64,000 bases of DNA from Tragulus kanchil (Eukaryota > Chordata > Mammalia > Artiodactyla > Tragulidae), in contig JAIOJX010000028.1 of the NCBI GenBank assembly GCA_022376925.1, positions 67,359,001 through 67,423,000 on the forward strand. The letters run 5' to 3'. Positions 1 to 12,114 of the stretch are shown here, in pieces (the first letter of the stretch is position 1; each line of letters starts with the position of its first letter). Position numbers and translations under genes: made by a program. Below the pieces are notes generated by a model. It was not told the origin of the DNA. It did no database searches and worked only from the letters and a program-made list of their open reading frames with translations.

Positions 1-743
1 GTTTCTTTTTTTTTAGAATGTGATTTGCTTTGACTAGGTGGTTTAAGTATGAAATGCATTTCAGCATATACCATAATACACTGAAAGGAAACCAAAGATG
101 TGGAAAACTTTGTACAGCTAGTATCTGCCATAAAGCAACAAGGTATCTGGTATATATTTTGTGGCAAGAAAGCCATTATTCTTTTTCTCTTAGAAGTACT
201 ATGGTAAAAGCATTTTGCACTATTTTATTCTATACTCTTAACCAAGATCAGCTTTATTTTCCTGCAGTACTGTTGTGAGATAGAATCTTATTTCATATTT
301 CAAATAGGATTAAACCTGATGAGCACTTAGGTGGGAGACTTCTGAAGGGAATATATATGTTCCAGGAAATGATAGAGGGATTGTATTATGGGGCTGTCTT
401 TCTTTTTTTTTTTTTTTTTTAATTTTATTGTTAGGCTACTTTACAGAATAAATATAGGTTGGGTCTATTTTAATATTGCTCATGTGAAACATTACATATC
501 TTCATATCTAATTTGTACATATATGAAGTTAAACCAGTTGGAGTAGCAAAATCATGAAAATTTGTGACTGTCTTGCTTCCTTTAGAAATACTTCCCGCAG
601 TTCTGCATTATACCTGGACATTGTCTATTGAATAATACATAAAATCTAAGATGATGTCTGCTAGTTCGTGTTTCAGTTTAAAGTGTTAGATTACCCTTTC
701 ACCTGATCTGATCAAAATAATATGTTTGCTTCATCTACAGTAG
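1..743. other. AT-rich noncoding DNA, probably NSUN3 intron
   Basis: I see no gene. A run of about 18 T at 403-420 followed by AT-rich sequence could be the antisense end of an old retroelement, but I could not assign a family. The short open frame at 30-278 has no recognisable protein features. Intron status is inferred from the NSUN3 last exon further right on the plus strand. Confidence 0.5.
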
Positions 744-2915
744 TTACTCATAACAGTGTTTTTCTGCCTTCTACAGATAAGTAGAATTAGAAAATGCTAC
801 TTACCATTTATTTACCATTAGTTATAAGTCAATAGGAAAAACTCCTGTATTAATTCAACTTATAATTTCATGTAATACTGTTATAGCACAATTGAAAAAT
901 ATGTCATTATTCAGGATTTTGTTAAGCCGTGGAACTTACAGTCTCTGAGAAGCCAAGGTACATAGCTCATTTGGAAAAGGTTAGCAGAGGGTACCATTAT
1001 GCCTAGATGGATGTTGCTTAGTCGTTTAGTTTTACTTCCTCTTATTAAAAAAATTAAAAACTACATGGCACAAAATTTACACAAGCATAGAGCAATCTTT
1101 TACCTTCTACCAGATCCCAGGTCTGACATTGCTTATTTTTTTTCTCTAGTCCTGACTTATGTTTTCATGTGGTCATTACCATGACTTTGCCAGTTTATTT
1201 GTATTATTTAAATCTCTCGAACTTCTAAATGTTTTTCCCCCTACAAGACTTAAAATTTCTTACTGGGTTTGTTAAGACCTACTAATCTGTATCTTTCTTC
1301 TGTTCTGATTGTCATAATTTCTATCCTGAAGTAACATCTTTCTCACACCCTACTGTCTAACTGGCCTTAGAAAAAAAGGACAGTTTTTAAAAAGACTTTT
1401 CTTTTTGATTTGAATGAAATCTATCCAAATTAATTAATTAGTATAATAATTACTTGGTTCTTATGGGCTGTTTCAAAATATATGTGACTATTATGGGAGC
1501 AAATGACTTATCTTAGACACTATGAAGAAAGAAAGTAAGTCTCTGTATAGAAACGTATTGGCTATATGAACTCCAAATGAACTTTTTCCATATTACCTGT
1601 TTTCCTTGATCTTTGAATTCAAAATTATGGTATTTTTGAGTTCTATAACTACAATAAGCTAAAAGACAAAAGTTGTATTTAAACAGCAATCAGCAGCAGC
1701 AAAACAGCAGCAACCATTTGAAAGGAATCGTAAACATTTTGCTCTGGGATATTGAGATTAACCCAATTCAAAAACCTCTGTGTTGCCACACACTGTTTCC
1801 TTGTTAAGAAATATGTTGCTTTACCTTACAGAAAAATTTTTTACTCATAACAAGTGTTTTTCTGCCTTCTACAGATAAGTAGAATTAGAAAATGCTACTT
1901 ACCATTTATTTACCATTAGTTATAAGTCAATAGGAAAAACTCCTGTATTAATTCAACTTATAATTTCATGTAATACTGTTATAGCACAATTGAAAAATAT
2001 GTCATTATTCAGGATTTTGTTAAGCCGTGGAACTTACAGTCTCTGAGTAGCCAAGGTACATAGCTCATTTGGAAAAGGTTAGCAGAGGGTACCATTATGC
2101 CTAGATGGATGTTGCTTAGTCGTTTAGTTTTACTTCCTCTTATTAAAAAAATTAAAAACTACATGGCACAAAATTTACACAAGCATAGAGCAATCTTTTA
2201 CCTTCTACCAGATCCCAGGTCTGACATTGCTTATTTTTTTTCTCTAGTCCTGACTTATGTTTTCATGTGGTCATTACCATGACTTTGCCAGTTTATTTGT
2301 ATTATTTAAATCTCTCGAACTTCTAAATGTTTTTCCCCCTACAAGACTTAAAATTTCTTACTGGGTTTGTTAAGACCTACTAATCTGTATCTTTCTTCTG
2401 TTCTGATTGTCATAATTTCTATCCTGAAGTAACATCTTTCTCACACCCTACTGTCTAACTGGCCTTAGAAAAAAAGGACAGTTTTTAAAAAGACTTTTCT
2501 TTTTGATTTGAATGAAATCTATCCAAATTAATTAATTAGTATAATAATTACTTGGTTCTTATGGGCTGTTTCAAAATATATGTGACTATTATGGGAGCAA
2601 ATGACTTATCTTAGACACTATGAAGAAAGAAAGTAAGTCTCTGTATAGAAACGTATTGGCTATATGAACTCCAAATGAACTTTTTCCATATTACCTGTTT
2701 TCCTTGATCTTTGAATTCAAAATTATGGTATTTTTGAGTTCTATAACTACAATAAGCTAAAAGACAAAAGTTGTATTTAAACAGCAATCAGCAGCAGCAA
2801 AACAGCAGCAACCATTTGAAAGGAATCGTAAACATTTTGCTCTGGGATATTGAGATTAACCCAATTCATAAAAAAAGCCTCTGTGTTGCCACACACTGTT
2901 TCCTTGTTAAGAAAT
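744..2915 (+). repeat. Direct tandem duplication 1 (offset about 1098)
   Basis: Copy one is 744-1812 and copy two 1841-2915, nearly identical over about 1.07 kb. The filler at 1813-1840 looks like a damaged version of the left flank at 719-743. The copies differ by a small indel near 1779 versus 2872 and by single bases. A 61-codon frame appears at 999 and again at 2097 only because of the duplication. Most likely an assembly duplication. Confidence 0.95.
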
Positions 2916-3418
2916 CAATGTGGCCAGTTAAGGTATACCAACCTAATTTTAGATAAATTATGAATACTGAATATGACTAATCTTGGAGTATATATATCCG
3001 TAAACAGCAAAACTCTGTAAATGTAAAAAGTAAAATAAAAATAATTATTAAAAAAATTATGAATATTGGAATGAAAACAAAGGCAGAAGAATTAGCTAAT
3101 TTTGGCAACATTCTAGAAATTAATTTAAATTTGCATCAAGCCAGGAACATATTGTTTGTAAATGATGAGACTTCTTCGTATTTTTGTACAACTGTAATGA
3201 GAAAGAATCATACTTAGTTGTTAAGGTATTGGTTTTGCTGATTGTGGAACTAGGATCAAAATGAGTCCTTTTAATGGGAACTTAAAGATACCTTCATTCA
3301 AATTATATATATCTCTTGCACAGTAATCTGGCCTTTTTGAAGAAAATTTTACACCTAATGCTATGAAAATGAGTGTAGTTGTAACTTACACAATTTTAGC
3401 AAGATCTACTGATGCCAT

Positions 3419-3628
3419 GGGGCTACCCCTGGTGGCTCAGATGGTAAAGAATCCACCTGCAATGTGGGAGACCCAGGTTCAATGCTTGGGTCAGGAAGAT
3501 CCCCTGGAGAAGGAAATGGCAACCCACTCCAGTATTCTTGCCTGGAGAATTCCGTAGACAGTGGAGCCTGACAAACTACAGTTCATGGTGTTGCAAAGAG
3601 TTAGACATGACTGAGCAACTAACACTTT
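3419..3628 (+). mobile_element. Bov-tA-type SINE (copy also at 4514-4723)
   Basis: The element starts with the tRNA-derived head (CTGGTGGCTCAGATGGTAAAG), continues with the segment containing GGAGAAGGAAATGGCAACCC, and ends with the Bov-A tail reading through GACATGACTGAGCAACTAAC. It is full length. The identical element at 4514-4723 is part of a segmental copy, not a second insertion. Confidence 0.9.
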
Positions 3629-3693
3629 TAATTTTTTCCTTTCACTGGTGCCTTAGTATGTCACTGTAAGAAAAATTAAAAAGTCATTACCAG

Positions 3694-3777
3694 GTGTGTG
3701 TTAGTTTCCTATTGCTGTTATTAACAAATTGCCACAAATTTAGTTTAAATTAAGACATTTAAAATAAGACAGATTTT
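3694..3777 (-). mobile_element. MaLR-type LTR fragment, antisense (again at 4791-4867 plus 5151-5240)
   Basis: The sequence resembles the reverse complement of the 3' end of MST/MLT1 LTRs (TTAGTTTCCTATTGCTG and the following nonunique block). In the second copy it continues to 4867, is split by a SINE, and resumes after 5151 with the CTTCTGGAGG segment. It is strongly diverged, so the family is tentative. Confidence 0.5.
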
Positions 3778-4867
3778 TTTTTCCATATTACCTGTTTTCC
3801 TTGATCTTTGAATTCAAAATTATGGTATTTTTGAGTTCTATAACTACAATAAGCTAAAAGACAAAAGTTGTATTTAAACAGCAATCAGCAGCAGCAAAAC
3901 AGCAGCAACCATTTGAAAGGAATCGTAAACATTTTGCTCTGGGATATTGAGATTAACCCAATTCATAAAAAAAGCCTCTGTGTTGCCACACACTGTTTCC
4001 TTGTTAAGAAATCAATGTGGCCAGTTAAGGTATACCAACCTAATTTTAGATAAATTATGAATACTGAATATGACTAATCTTGGAGTATATATATCCGTAA
4101 ACAGCAAAACTCTGTAAATGTAAAAAGTAAAATAAAAATAATTATTAAAAATTATGAATATTGGAATGAAAACAAAGGCAGAAGAATTAGCTAATTTTGG
4201 CAACATTCTAGAAATTAATTTAAATTTGCATCAAGCCAGGAACATATTGTTTGTAAATGATGAGACTTCTTCGTATTTTTGTACAACTGTAATGAGAAAG
4301 AATCATACTTAGTTGTTAAGGTATTGGTTTTGCTGATTGTGGAACTAGGATCAAAATGAGTCCTTTTAATGGGAACTTAAAGATACCTTCATTCAAATTA
4401 TATATATCTCTTGCACAGTAATCTGGCCTTTTTGAAGAAAATTTTACACCTAATGCTATGAAAATGAGTGTAGTTGTAACTTACACAATTTTAGCAAGAT
4501 CTACTGATGCCATGGGGCTACCCCTGGTGGCTCAGATGGTAAAGAATCCACCTGCAATGTGGGAGACCCAGGTTCAATGCTTGGGTCAGGAAGATCCCCT
4601 GGAGAAGGAAATGGCAACCCACTCCAGTATTCTTGCCTGGAGAATTCCGTAGACAGTGGAGCCTGACAAACTACAGTTCATGGTGTTGCAAAGAGTTAGA
4701 CATGACTGAGCAACTAACACTTTTAATTTTTTCCTTTCACTGGTGCCTTAGTATGTCACTGTAAGAAAAATTAAAAAGTCATTACCAGGTGTGTGTTAGT
4801 TTCCTATTGCTGTTATTAACAAATTGCCACAAATTTAGTTTAAATTAAGACATTTAAAATAAGACAG

Positions 4868-5144
4868 ATTTTTTTTTTTTTAATTTTGGCCTCTTTTATT
4901 GGTCTTTCATGTATTTATTTCCATCCATCTTTGTTCTTCAGCCTTTGTGAGCTCCCATTGCAGTGGCCTCTCTCGTTGCAGAGCATGGGCACTGGACTCA
5001 TGCGCTCCAGAGCGCTGGCTCGTAATTGGACACACTGGCCCAGCGGCTCCATGGCATGTGGGATCTTCCCTGGCCTGGGATTGAACCAGCGCCCCTTTCA
5101 CTGCAAGGTGGATTCCTTACCAACTGGACCACCAGGGAAGCCCT
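4868..5144 (-). mobile_element. CHR-like tRNA-derived SINE
   Basis: Read on the minus strand it starts GGGCTTCCCTGGTGGTCCAG, has the box-B-like GGTTCAATCC region, and ends in an A-rich tail (T run at 4870-4882 on plus). It is flanked by a direct repeat AAGACAG (4861-4867 and 5145-5151), the target-site duplication. It sits inside the antisense MaLR fragment. Confidence 0.9.
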
Positions 5145-5254
5145 AAGACAGGTTTTTATCTTACACTTCTGGAGGTAATAGTTTCAAAATCAAGGTGTTA
5201 GCAGTTGTGAATTCTTTTGGAGGTTCTAGAGGAATGCTATTGACTTGCAAAAGT

Positions 5255-5563
5255 TTGCCTCCTGCAAAATTCATATTGAAATCCTAATCCTATATATGAT
5301 TGCATCAGGTCTTTGGGAGGTGAATAGGTTATGAGGATAGAGCACTCATAAATAGGGATCAGTGCCCTTGTAATGGGGACTCCAGAGTGCTCCTTCACCC
5401 CTCCCACCACACCAGGGGCCTTCTATGCTCCAGGAGGCAGGTATCCCCACCCTGAGCCTACTGGTGCCTTAACCATAGTTTCTAGAACTATGAGAAATAA
5501 CTGTGTATTGTTTAAACCACCTAGTCTCAGGAATTTTCGTTAAAGCAACACAACGAACTAAGA
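5255..5563 (+). mobile_element. MST/MLT1-type MaLR LTR
   Basis: The order of landmarks follows the MaLR LTR consensus: a CAAAATTCATATTGAAATCC start region, the TTTGGGAGGTGA block, the GTGCCCTTGTAA block, the TATGAGAAATAA block and a terminal CGAACTAAGACAG. It is diverged, so an old solo LTR. The ERVL-MaLR group is non-autonomous and predates ruminants. Confidence 0.75.
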
Positions 5564-5564
5564 C

Positions 5565-5667
5565 AGCCACTCCGCGGCACGTGGGATCTTCCCAGGCTAG
5601 GGATCGAACCGGCGCCCCTTGCACTGCAAGGCGGTGTCCTTATCAACTGGACCACCAGGGGAAGCCC
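5565..5667 (-). mobile_element. CHR-like SINE, 5' part only
   Basis: Only the tRNA-related head is present (minus strand, from GGGCTTCCCC to about the CCGCGGAGTGG block). It directly abuts the end of the MaLR LTR. The body and A-rich tail are missing, so it is truncated on the tail side. Confidence 0.8.
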
Positions 5668-5696
5668 TCCTTTTGCCTTCTATTTTTCCCAACTAT

Positions 5697-6188
5697 CAGG
5701 CTCTTTTCCAGTGAGTCATCTCTTTGCGTCAGGTGGTCAAACCTGGAGCTTCAGCTTCAACTTCAGCATCATTCTTTCCAATGGATATTCAGGGTTGATT
5801 TCCTTTAGGATTGACTGGTTTGATCTCCTTGCTGTCCAAGGGTCTCTCAAGAGTCTTCTCCAGCACCACAGTTCAAAGGCATCAATTCTTTGGCGCTCAG
5901 CCTTCTTTATGGTCCAACTCTCACATCCATGAATGACTGCAGGGAAAGCCATAGCTTTGACTATACAGATCTTTGTCAGCAAAGTGATGTCTCTGCTTTT
6001 TAATACCTAGCTGTCTAAGTTTGGCATAGCTTTTCTTCCAGGGAGTAAGCGTCTTTTAATTTCATGGCTGCAGTTGCCATCCACAGTGATTTTGGAGCCC
6101 AAGAAACTAAGTCTGTCATTGTTTCCATTGCTTGCCCATCTTTTTGCCGTAAGTGGTGGGACCCAGTGCCATGATTTTCATTTTTTTG
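5697..6188 (-). mobile_element. BovB (RTE) LINE, antisense, left part
   Basis: Minus-strand translation of 5737-5982 reads with AFPAVIHGCESWTIKKAE, then RIDAFELWCWRRLLRDPWT, then the ARRSNQSILKEI block. These are characteristic of the C-terminal part of the BovB ORF2 protein. The frame is broken elsewhere, so this is a dead fragment. It continues past an insertion at 6189-6763. BovB is the abundant horizontally acquired RTE LINE of ruminants. Confidence 0.9.
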
Positions 6189-6763
6189 TGTGCAGGAAGT
6201 TTTATTAAAGAAAAAAGAGATAGAGAAAGCTTCCAGCTGAAGGAACTGTGAGTGGGATAAAAGAGTGCCCCCAGAAGCTAGTTTAGGTGAGGCGTTTTGT
6301 ACTTTTCCAGTTGGTTATTAATAATAGATCAAAAGAATATTTTAAGGTGATAAAGGCCTTTCCAGACCCACACCCACAACATACATCTTTAGATAACATG
6401 GGTACAAGTTAAGGAGGAGCAACATGTCCTCCAGCAAGATACATTGTTCTTATAAACATTAGCTCTGGGCTAAAGAAAGTCCTAAACAAAATAGATTATT
6501 GTCATAGGCATGGCAATCAAGGTAAAGGCACCTTGGCTGAAAATGTGTTACCCCTCCTCCTCTTTCTTAGAAACTGCTGGCCTCCTTACCAAGTCTGCCT
6601 ATTCACCCCTATCAATGCCCCTTTTTCTTTTAAGGAAATTATGTTGCCAAGGAAGAGGGCAACATATCTTTTGTGTAACTTCTTCTGGGCTGAGGAAGGA
6701 CATGGCCCTAAGTTTTTGAGGCAACATATTCTCCTCACCTTTTATTCAGGGTCTCTTGATGTT
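6189..6763 (-). mobile_element. Probable solo LTR inserted in BovB (copy at 7337-7911)
   Basis: About 570 bp that do not belong to BovB interrupt it between two blocks that are adjacent in that LINE. On the minus strand the insert ends with an AATAAA signal a few bases before a terminal CTGCACA, as many ruminant class I LTRs do. The flanks share a T-rich GTTTTTTG-like motif that could be the target duplication. No internal retroviral genes are present. The family is not identified; a processed transcript end is the alternative. Confidence 0.5.
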
Positions 6764-7115
6764 TGTTTTTTGAATGTTGAGTTTTAGGCCAGCTTTTCAC
6801 TCTCTTTCACTTTCATCAAGAAAGTTCTCTCTCTTTAATTTCTCTTTGATTTCTGCCATAAGGGTGGTGTCATCTGCATTCCTGAGGTTATTAATATTTC
6901 TCCCTGCAACCTTGACTCCAGACTGTGCTTCACCTATACTGATATTTCACATGATGTACTCTACATATAAGTTAAATAAGCAGGGTGACAATATACAGCC
7001 TTAATGTACTTCATATTGGGGTCCATTTTTCTTCCTCCTAGAAGCTGTTACTTCTTTGACAGTTCACATTAATGGTGTCTGCATCTGATCCATTTTAAAA
7101 GTTTCTATGGGGCAT
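6764..7115 (-). mobile_element. BovB LINE, antisense, right part (copy 7912-8266)
   Basis: Resumes exactly where the BovB sequence stopped before the insert (TTTTTTGAATGTTGAG), passing through GCCATAAGGGTGGTGTCATC and the ATAAGTTAAATAAGCAGGGT block. Both are hallmark BovB ORF2 sequences in antisense. It fades out after about 7020. Confidence 0.85.
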
Positions 7116-8786
7116 TAAAATTTTTTTAGAGTGAAAAAGTGACTAAGGCTAAGGGGACCTTCCAAATATTTTTTATCAATAAATGGCAGGGAGCAAGCGT
7201 CTTTTAATTTCATGGCTGCAGTTGCCATCCACAGTGATTTTGGAGCCCAAGAAACTAAGTCTGTCATTGTTTCCATTGCTTGCCCATCTTTTTGCCGTAA
7301 GTGGTGGGACCCAGTGCCATGATTTTCATTTTTTTGTGTGCAGGAAGTTTTATTAAAGAAAAAAGAGATAGAGAAAGCTTCCAGCTGAAGGAACTGTGAG
7401 TGGGATAAAAGAGTGCCCCCAGAAGCTAGTTTAGGTGAGGCGTTTTGTACTTTTCCAGTTGGTTATTAATAATAGATCAAAAGAATATTTTAAGGTGATA
7501 AAGGCCTTTCCAGACCCACACCCACAACATACATCTTTAGATAACATGGGTACAAGTTAAGGAGGAGCAACATGTCCTCCAGCAAGATACATTGTTCTTA
7601 TAAACATTAGCTCTGGGCTAAAGAAAGTCCTAAACAAAATAGATTATTGTCATAGGCATGGCAATCAAGGTAAAGGCACCTTGGCTGAAAATGTGTTACC
7701 CCTCCTCCTCTTTCTTAGAAACTGCTGGCCTCCTTACCAAGTCTGCCTATTCACCCCTATCAATGCCCCTTTTTCTTTTAAGGAAATTATGTTGCCAAGG
7801 GAAGAGGGGCAACATATCTTTTGTGTAACTTCTTCTGGGCTGAGGAAGGACATGGCCCTAAGTTTTTGAGGCAACATATTCTCCTCACCTTTTATTCAGG
7901 GTCTCTTGATGTTTGTTTTTTGAATGTTGAGTTTTAGGCCAGCTTTTTCACTCTCTTTCACTTTCATCAAGAAAGTTCTCTCTCTTTAATTTCTCTTTGA
8001 TTTCTGCCATAAGGGTGGTGTCATCTGCATTCCTGAGGTTATTAATATTTCTCCCTGCAACCTTGACTCCAGACTGTGCTTCACCTATACTGATATTTCA
8101 CATGATGTACTCTACATATAAGTTAAATAAGCAGGGTGACAATATACAGCCTTAATGTACTTCATATTGGGGTCCATTTTTCTTCCTCCTAGAAGCTGTT
8201 ACTTCTTTGACAGTTCACATTAATGGTGTCTGCATCTGATCCATTTTAAAAGTTTCTATGGGGCATATTTAGGGGACAGTGACAAGTAAGGCAGATTAAA
8301 AAAAAGAAGTTTTTTTTTTTTTTTAAGAAAGTGACAACAAACAGTGAACGTTAAGTAAGCCTATAATGGTGGTCACCTTCCAAATATTTTTTTATCAATA
8401 AATGGGTACATGAGAAGACTGGAAATACTGCATATCATACAATTTTGGTTATCTGAACTTCAGGGAATGAGGTTTTTAGAGGATTAATTCCTTAATAGTC
8501 AAAATTTAAAAATAAAGAAAACTGATCTCTTTGGGAAATTTTCTAATAATTATCGTACTGTCATAGTTACACTTTAATTTGTATTTAGGAATATATAATA
8601 TGGGTAAAAAAATAAAAATAGAAATAAATTTTTAGTTAAAAGTATCTTATTCCTGTCACTCCCCTCTCTTCCCCTAGCATTACTCTACAGAGGCAACCAC
8701 TTCTAATTATTTGTTCTTCATTTATTCTTCAAGTTACTACTAAACCTAGAAATAATATGTATATCCCTTATTATTTTATTTAACAG

Positions 8787-9500
8787 CTTTAGACATTGAC
8801 TGGAGGCACACAGTGTTTCATTGCATTTCTCAAATGCTGTGTTTCCACAGATTGAAAGTTTGTGGCAACCATGCATCCAGCAAGTCTGTTGGTACCATTT
8901 TTTCAGTAGACTTAGTTCACTTTGTGTCTTTCTGTCACTTTTGTGTAATTCTCACCGTATTTCAGACTTCTCTTTATTATTATTATATTTGTTACTGTGA
9001 TCTGTGATCAGTGATCTTTGATGTTATTACTGTAAAAATATTATGACTTGATGAAGGCTCAGAGGATGATTAGCATTTCTTAGCAATAAAGTATTTTTCC
9101 ACTGTACACATTGATCATTTAGATATAATGTTATTGCACACGTAATATAGTGTGTACATACATGCTCAACCACTCAGTCGTGTTCAACTGTTTGTGACCC
9201 CGTGGACTGTAGCCTGCCAGGCAGCTCTTTCTATGGGCTTCTCCAGACAAGAACAGTGGAGTGGATTGCCATTTCCTCCAGGGCATCTTCCGACCCAAGG
9301 ATCATACCCAAGTCTCCTGCACTGACAGTCTTTACCATTGGCCTGCCTGCCAGGCCAGGTTTATAGACCACAGTAAAGCATAAACATGACTTTGGTATGC
9401 ATTGGGAAACCAAACAATTTGTAACTCAGTTTATTGTGACATTTGCTTTGTTGTGGTCTTGAACCAAATCAGCAGTATCTCCAAGGTGTACTTGTACTGA
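8787..9500 (+). mobile_element. Internally deleted Tigger DNA transposon (MITE)
   Basis: The left part (about 8787-9035) matches the 5' noncoding end of Tigger1-like mariner elements, including CTGTGATCAGTGATCTTTGATG. From about 9045 the sequence jumps to the 3' end (GGCTCAGAGGATGATTAGC, then the AATAAAGTATTT block), and the transposase gene is absent. The 3' end is split by a SINE at 9146-9357 and resumes at about 9358-9500. It is an old eutherian repeat. Confidence 0.8.
9146..9357 (-). mobile_element. Bov-tA/BovA-type SINE inside Tigger
   Basis: Antisense Bov-A body (GTTTGTGACCCCGTGGACTG, then GGAGTGGATTGCCATTTCC) followed by a degraded tRNA-like head near 9290-9357. It separates the two parts of the Tigger 3' end, so it is the younger insertion. 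Confidence 0.85.
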
Positions 9501-11597
9501 CTTCTGACTGGGGCTTATCTCACTTATATTTCCCTCTGCACCCTATGTTCTCGTCCTAATACAGTATCTCCCTCCATCAACTTGGAAACTTGAGACATGT
9601 CGGTCTTCATTTCTTGTTCTCTTGGTGGTGGAAGGTGTCTCTAAGCACACTTTAAGCTTTAATTATTTTTTGAAGTAATGAGGGCAGTATCTCTTGGTTT
9701 CTCTTTTTGCAGTACAAGACTTTTCACACCCCCACCCCACTTTACACTTCTCCCTTCTACTTCCCAGGGTCTTACACCTGCACCTTTATGTTGTCAAGGT
9801 TGACACTGATCTTCCTGAGATTCTGTAATCTATCTTGTAACATCACTAAGATCAGTCTATGCAATGATTCTGAACATTGAGGACAAATAACATATGTTGA
9901 TTAGTTTTGTAAATATTGTTCGTCACAGGATGGACTAATACATTAGAACTGAATGTCCTTTTCCGTTGGTTTCATGTTGTGATCAGATTGACACTGAGAG
10001 GAACGTTTTCTTACAGTCAGGTTAGTGGAATAGACTCCCTTTCTGCCCTGCACCTCCTCCTCTCTCTCCTCCGTCTCTATCTCCGCCTGCCCTCCTCTCC
10101 CCACCACCCAGGTGCATGTACCACATCTTCAAGGTTGTTTCAGTTTTCAGTTATTTCATCTCTTCTCTCCCCTCTCCCCGGAGTCTCCCTGTCCTTCTGA
10201 TCTGGAGCAGTTAGCCTCCAAGGGCTCCCACGCGGTTACCATCCTGGGACTTCACTCCCTTCCCTGTTCTCCTCTGTGGTGTTCACTGTTTTCTGTGTCA
10301 CATTTCTCCTCTGTCTTGATTTACCTCCTCCTTTTGCTAGAGGTGAAATTTCTGAGTCATCAGATATCTGGAAGTTTCTGTCTCCCTTCTGTATGTTTAT
10401 TTTACAGTGCGGCAGTAAATAACTCCCACTTTAAACTACTCCCCCCCGCTCCCCGCCCCAGGATTTGGAGTGTACTAGTCCACAGTAAAGCATAAACATG
10501 ACTTTGGTATGCATTGGGAAACCAAACAATTTGTAACTCAGTTTATTGTGACATTTGCTTTGTTGTGGTCTTGAACCAAATCAGCAGTATCTCCAAGGTG
10601 TACTTGTACTGACTTCTGACTGGGGCTTATCTCACTTATATTTCCCTCTGCACCCTATGTTCTCGTCCTAATACAGTATCTCCCTCCATCAACTTGGAAA
10701 CTTGAGACATGTCGGTCTTCATTTCTTGTTCTCTTGGTGGTGGAAGGTGTCTCTAAGCACACTTTAAGCTTTAATTATTTTTTGAAGTAATGAGGGCAGT
10801 ATCTCTTGGTTTCTCTTTTTGCAGTACAAGACTTTTCACACCCCCACCCCACTTTACACTTCTCCCTTCTACTTCCCAGGGTCTTACACCTGCACCTTTA
10901 TGTTGTCAAGGTTGACACTGATCTTCCTGAGATTCTGTAATCTATCTTGTAACATCACTAAGATCAGTCTATGCAATGATTCTGAACATTGAGGACAAAT
11001 AACATATGTTGATTAGTTTTGTAAATATTGTTCGTCACAGGATGGACTAATACATTAGAACTGAATGTCCTTTTCCGTTGGTTTCATGTTGTGATCAGAT
11101 TGACACTGAGAGGAACGTTTTCTTACAGTCAGGTTAGTGGAATAGACTCCCTTTCTGCCCTGCACCTCCTCCTCTCTCTCCTCCGTCTCTATCTCCGCCT
11201 GCCCTCCTCTCCCCACCACCCAGGTGCATGTACCACATCTTCAAGGTTGTTTCAGTTTTCAGTTATTTCATCTCTTCTCTCCCCTCTCCCCGGAGTCTCC
11301 CTGTCCTTCTGATCTGGAGCAGTTAGCCTCCAAGGGCTCCCACGCGGTTACCATCCTGGGACTTCACTCCCTTCCCTGTTCTCCTCTGTGGTGTTCACTG
11401 TTTTCTGTGTCACATTTCTCCTCTGTCTTGATTTACCTCCTCCTTTTGCTAGAGGTGAAATTTCTGAGTCATCAGATATCTGGAAGTTTCTGTCTCCCTT
11501 CTGTATGTTTATTTTACAGTGCGGCAGTAAATAACTCCCACTTTAAACTACTCCCCCCCGCTCCCCGCCCCAGGATTTGGAGTGTACTAGTCCACAG
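9368..11597 (+). repeat. Direct tandem duplication 4 (offset 1112)
   Basis: Copy one is 9368-10479 and copy two 10480-11591, with the six bases CCACAG shared at all three boundaries (9368, 10480, 11592). Unlike most others there is no filler. The copies begin inside the Tigger end and continue into CT-rich unique DNA. Frames of 94 codons (9916 and 11028) and 127/177 codons (10112 and 11224) recur only because of this copy. Confidence 0.95.
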
Positions 11598-11756
11598 ATG
11601 CCAGTGTGATTTCTGGACCCTTAGAGGTGACCAGTTTTTCTCTCTGGAGACATTTAGCATTTTTCCTTTGTTCTTAAATTTCTACAATTTAACAATAATG
11701 CATCTAAGTGTGGATGTTTTCATTCATTATAAGACCCTCTGTACACTCTCCGCTTA

Positions 11757-12065
11757 GCTCTCTGACCTCATCCTTCTGCCTCTTTCCTCCCTGGGCCACG
11801 GCCACGGCCACCCTGGCCTCCTCCTTCCTCACACCCTCTAAGGGTCTCTACACTGGCTGTTCCATTTGTGCAGAATGCTGCTCTTCAGATATCTACACGG
11901 CCCACTTTTTTATCTCCTCGGATCTTTGTTCAGATGTTACTTTCTGAAGTGTCACCCTGTTCTAATTATCCTACTTAAAATTGCAATCCCTGTTACCATC
12001 TCAGCACTCCTAATCTTTTTACCTTGATTTAATTTTCTTCACAGAACCTCTCACTATGTTAAAAA
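11757..12065 (-). mobile_element. L2 LINE fragment, antisense (copy 12864-13172)
   Basis: The order of blocks (CTCCTTCCTCACACC, then CTGTTCCATTTGTGCAGAATG, ATCTTTGTTCAGATGTTAC, TGAAGTGTCACCCTG, and ACTTAAAATTGCAATCCC) follows the antisense 3' region of mammalian L2. It is diverged and noncoding. The apparent open frames here are chance. Confidence 0.75.
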
Positions 12066-12114
12066 TATATGCAAACTGTGATATTGTGAATATATATTTC
12101 ATCTTTGTACCTGG

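Larger units (their letters stand above)
2681..4873 (+). repeat. Direct tandem duplication 2 (offset about 1097)
   Basis: Copy one is 2681-3777 and copy two 3778-4873, directly abutting. It overlaps the right end of the previous duplication, so the segment around 1586-1812 exists three times (again near 2681 and 3778). Each copy carries the same Bov-tA SINE. A polyadenine length difference near 3050 versus 4147 is the main divergence. Confidence 0.95.
6039..8266 (+). repeat. Direct tandem duplication 3 (offset about 1148)
   Basis: Copy one is 6039-7115 and copy two 7187-8266. The filler at 7116-7186 is a shortened version of the right flank at 8267-8404: it keeps an AAGTGAC piece and then the ACCTTCCAAATATT and ATCAATAAATGG blocks. 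It carries BovB, the probable LTR and BovB again in both copies, with small G-run differences near 6650 versus 7800. Confidence 0.95.

Noticed and set aside
11224..11757. A 177-codon plus-strand open frame
   Set aside because: It lies in CT-rich unique DNA, has low-complexity composition rich in Leu and Ser, and no family features; the same frame is shorter in the other copy (10112-10495).
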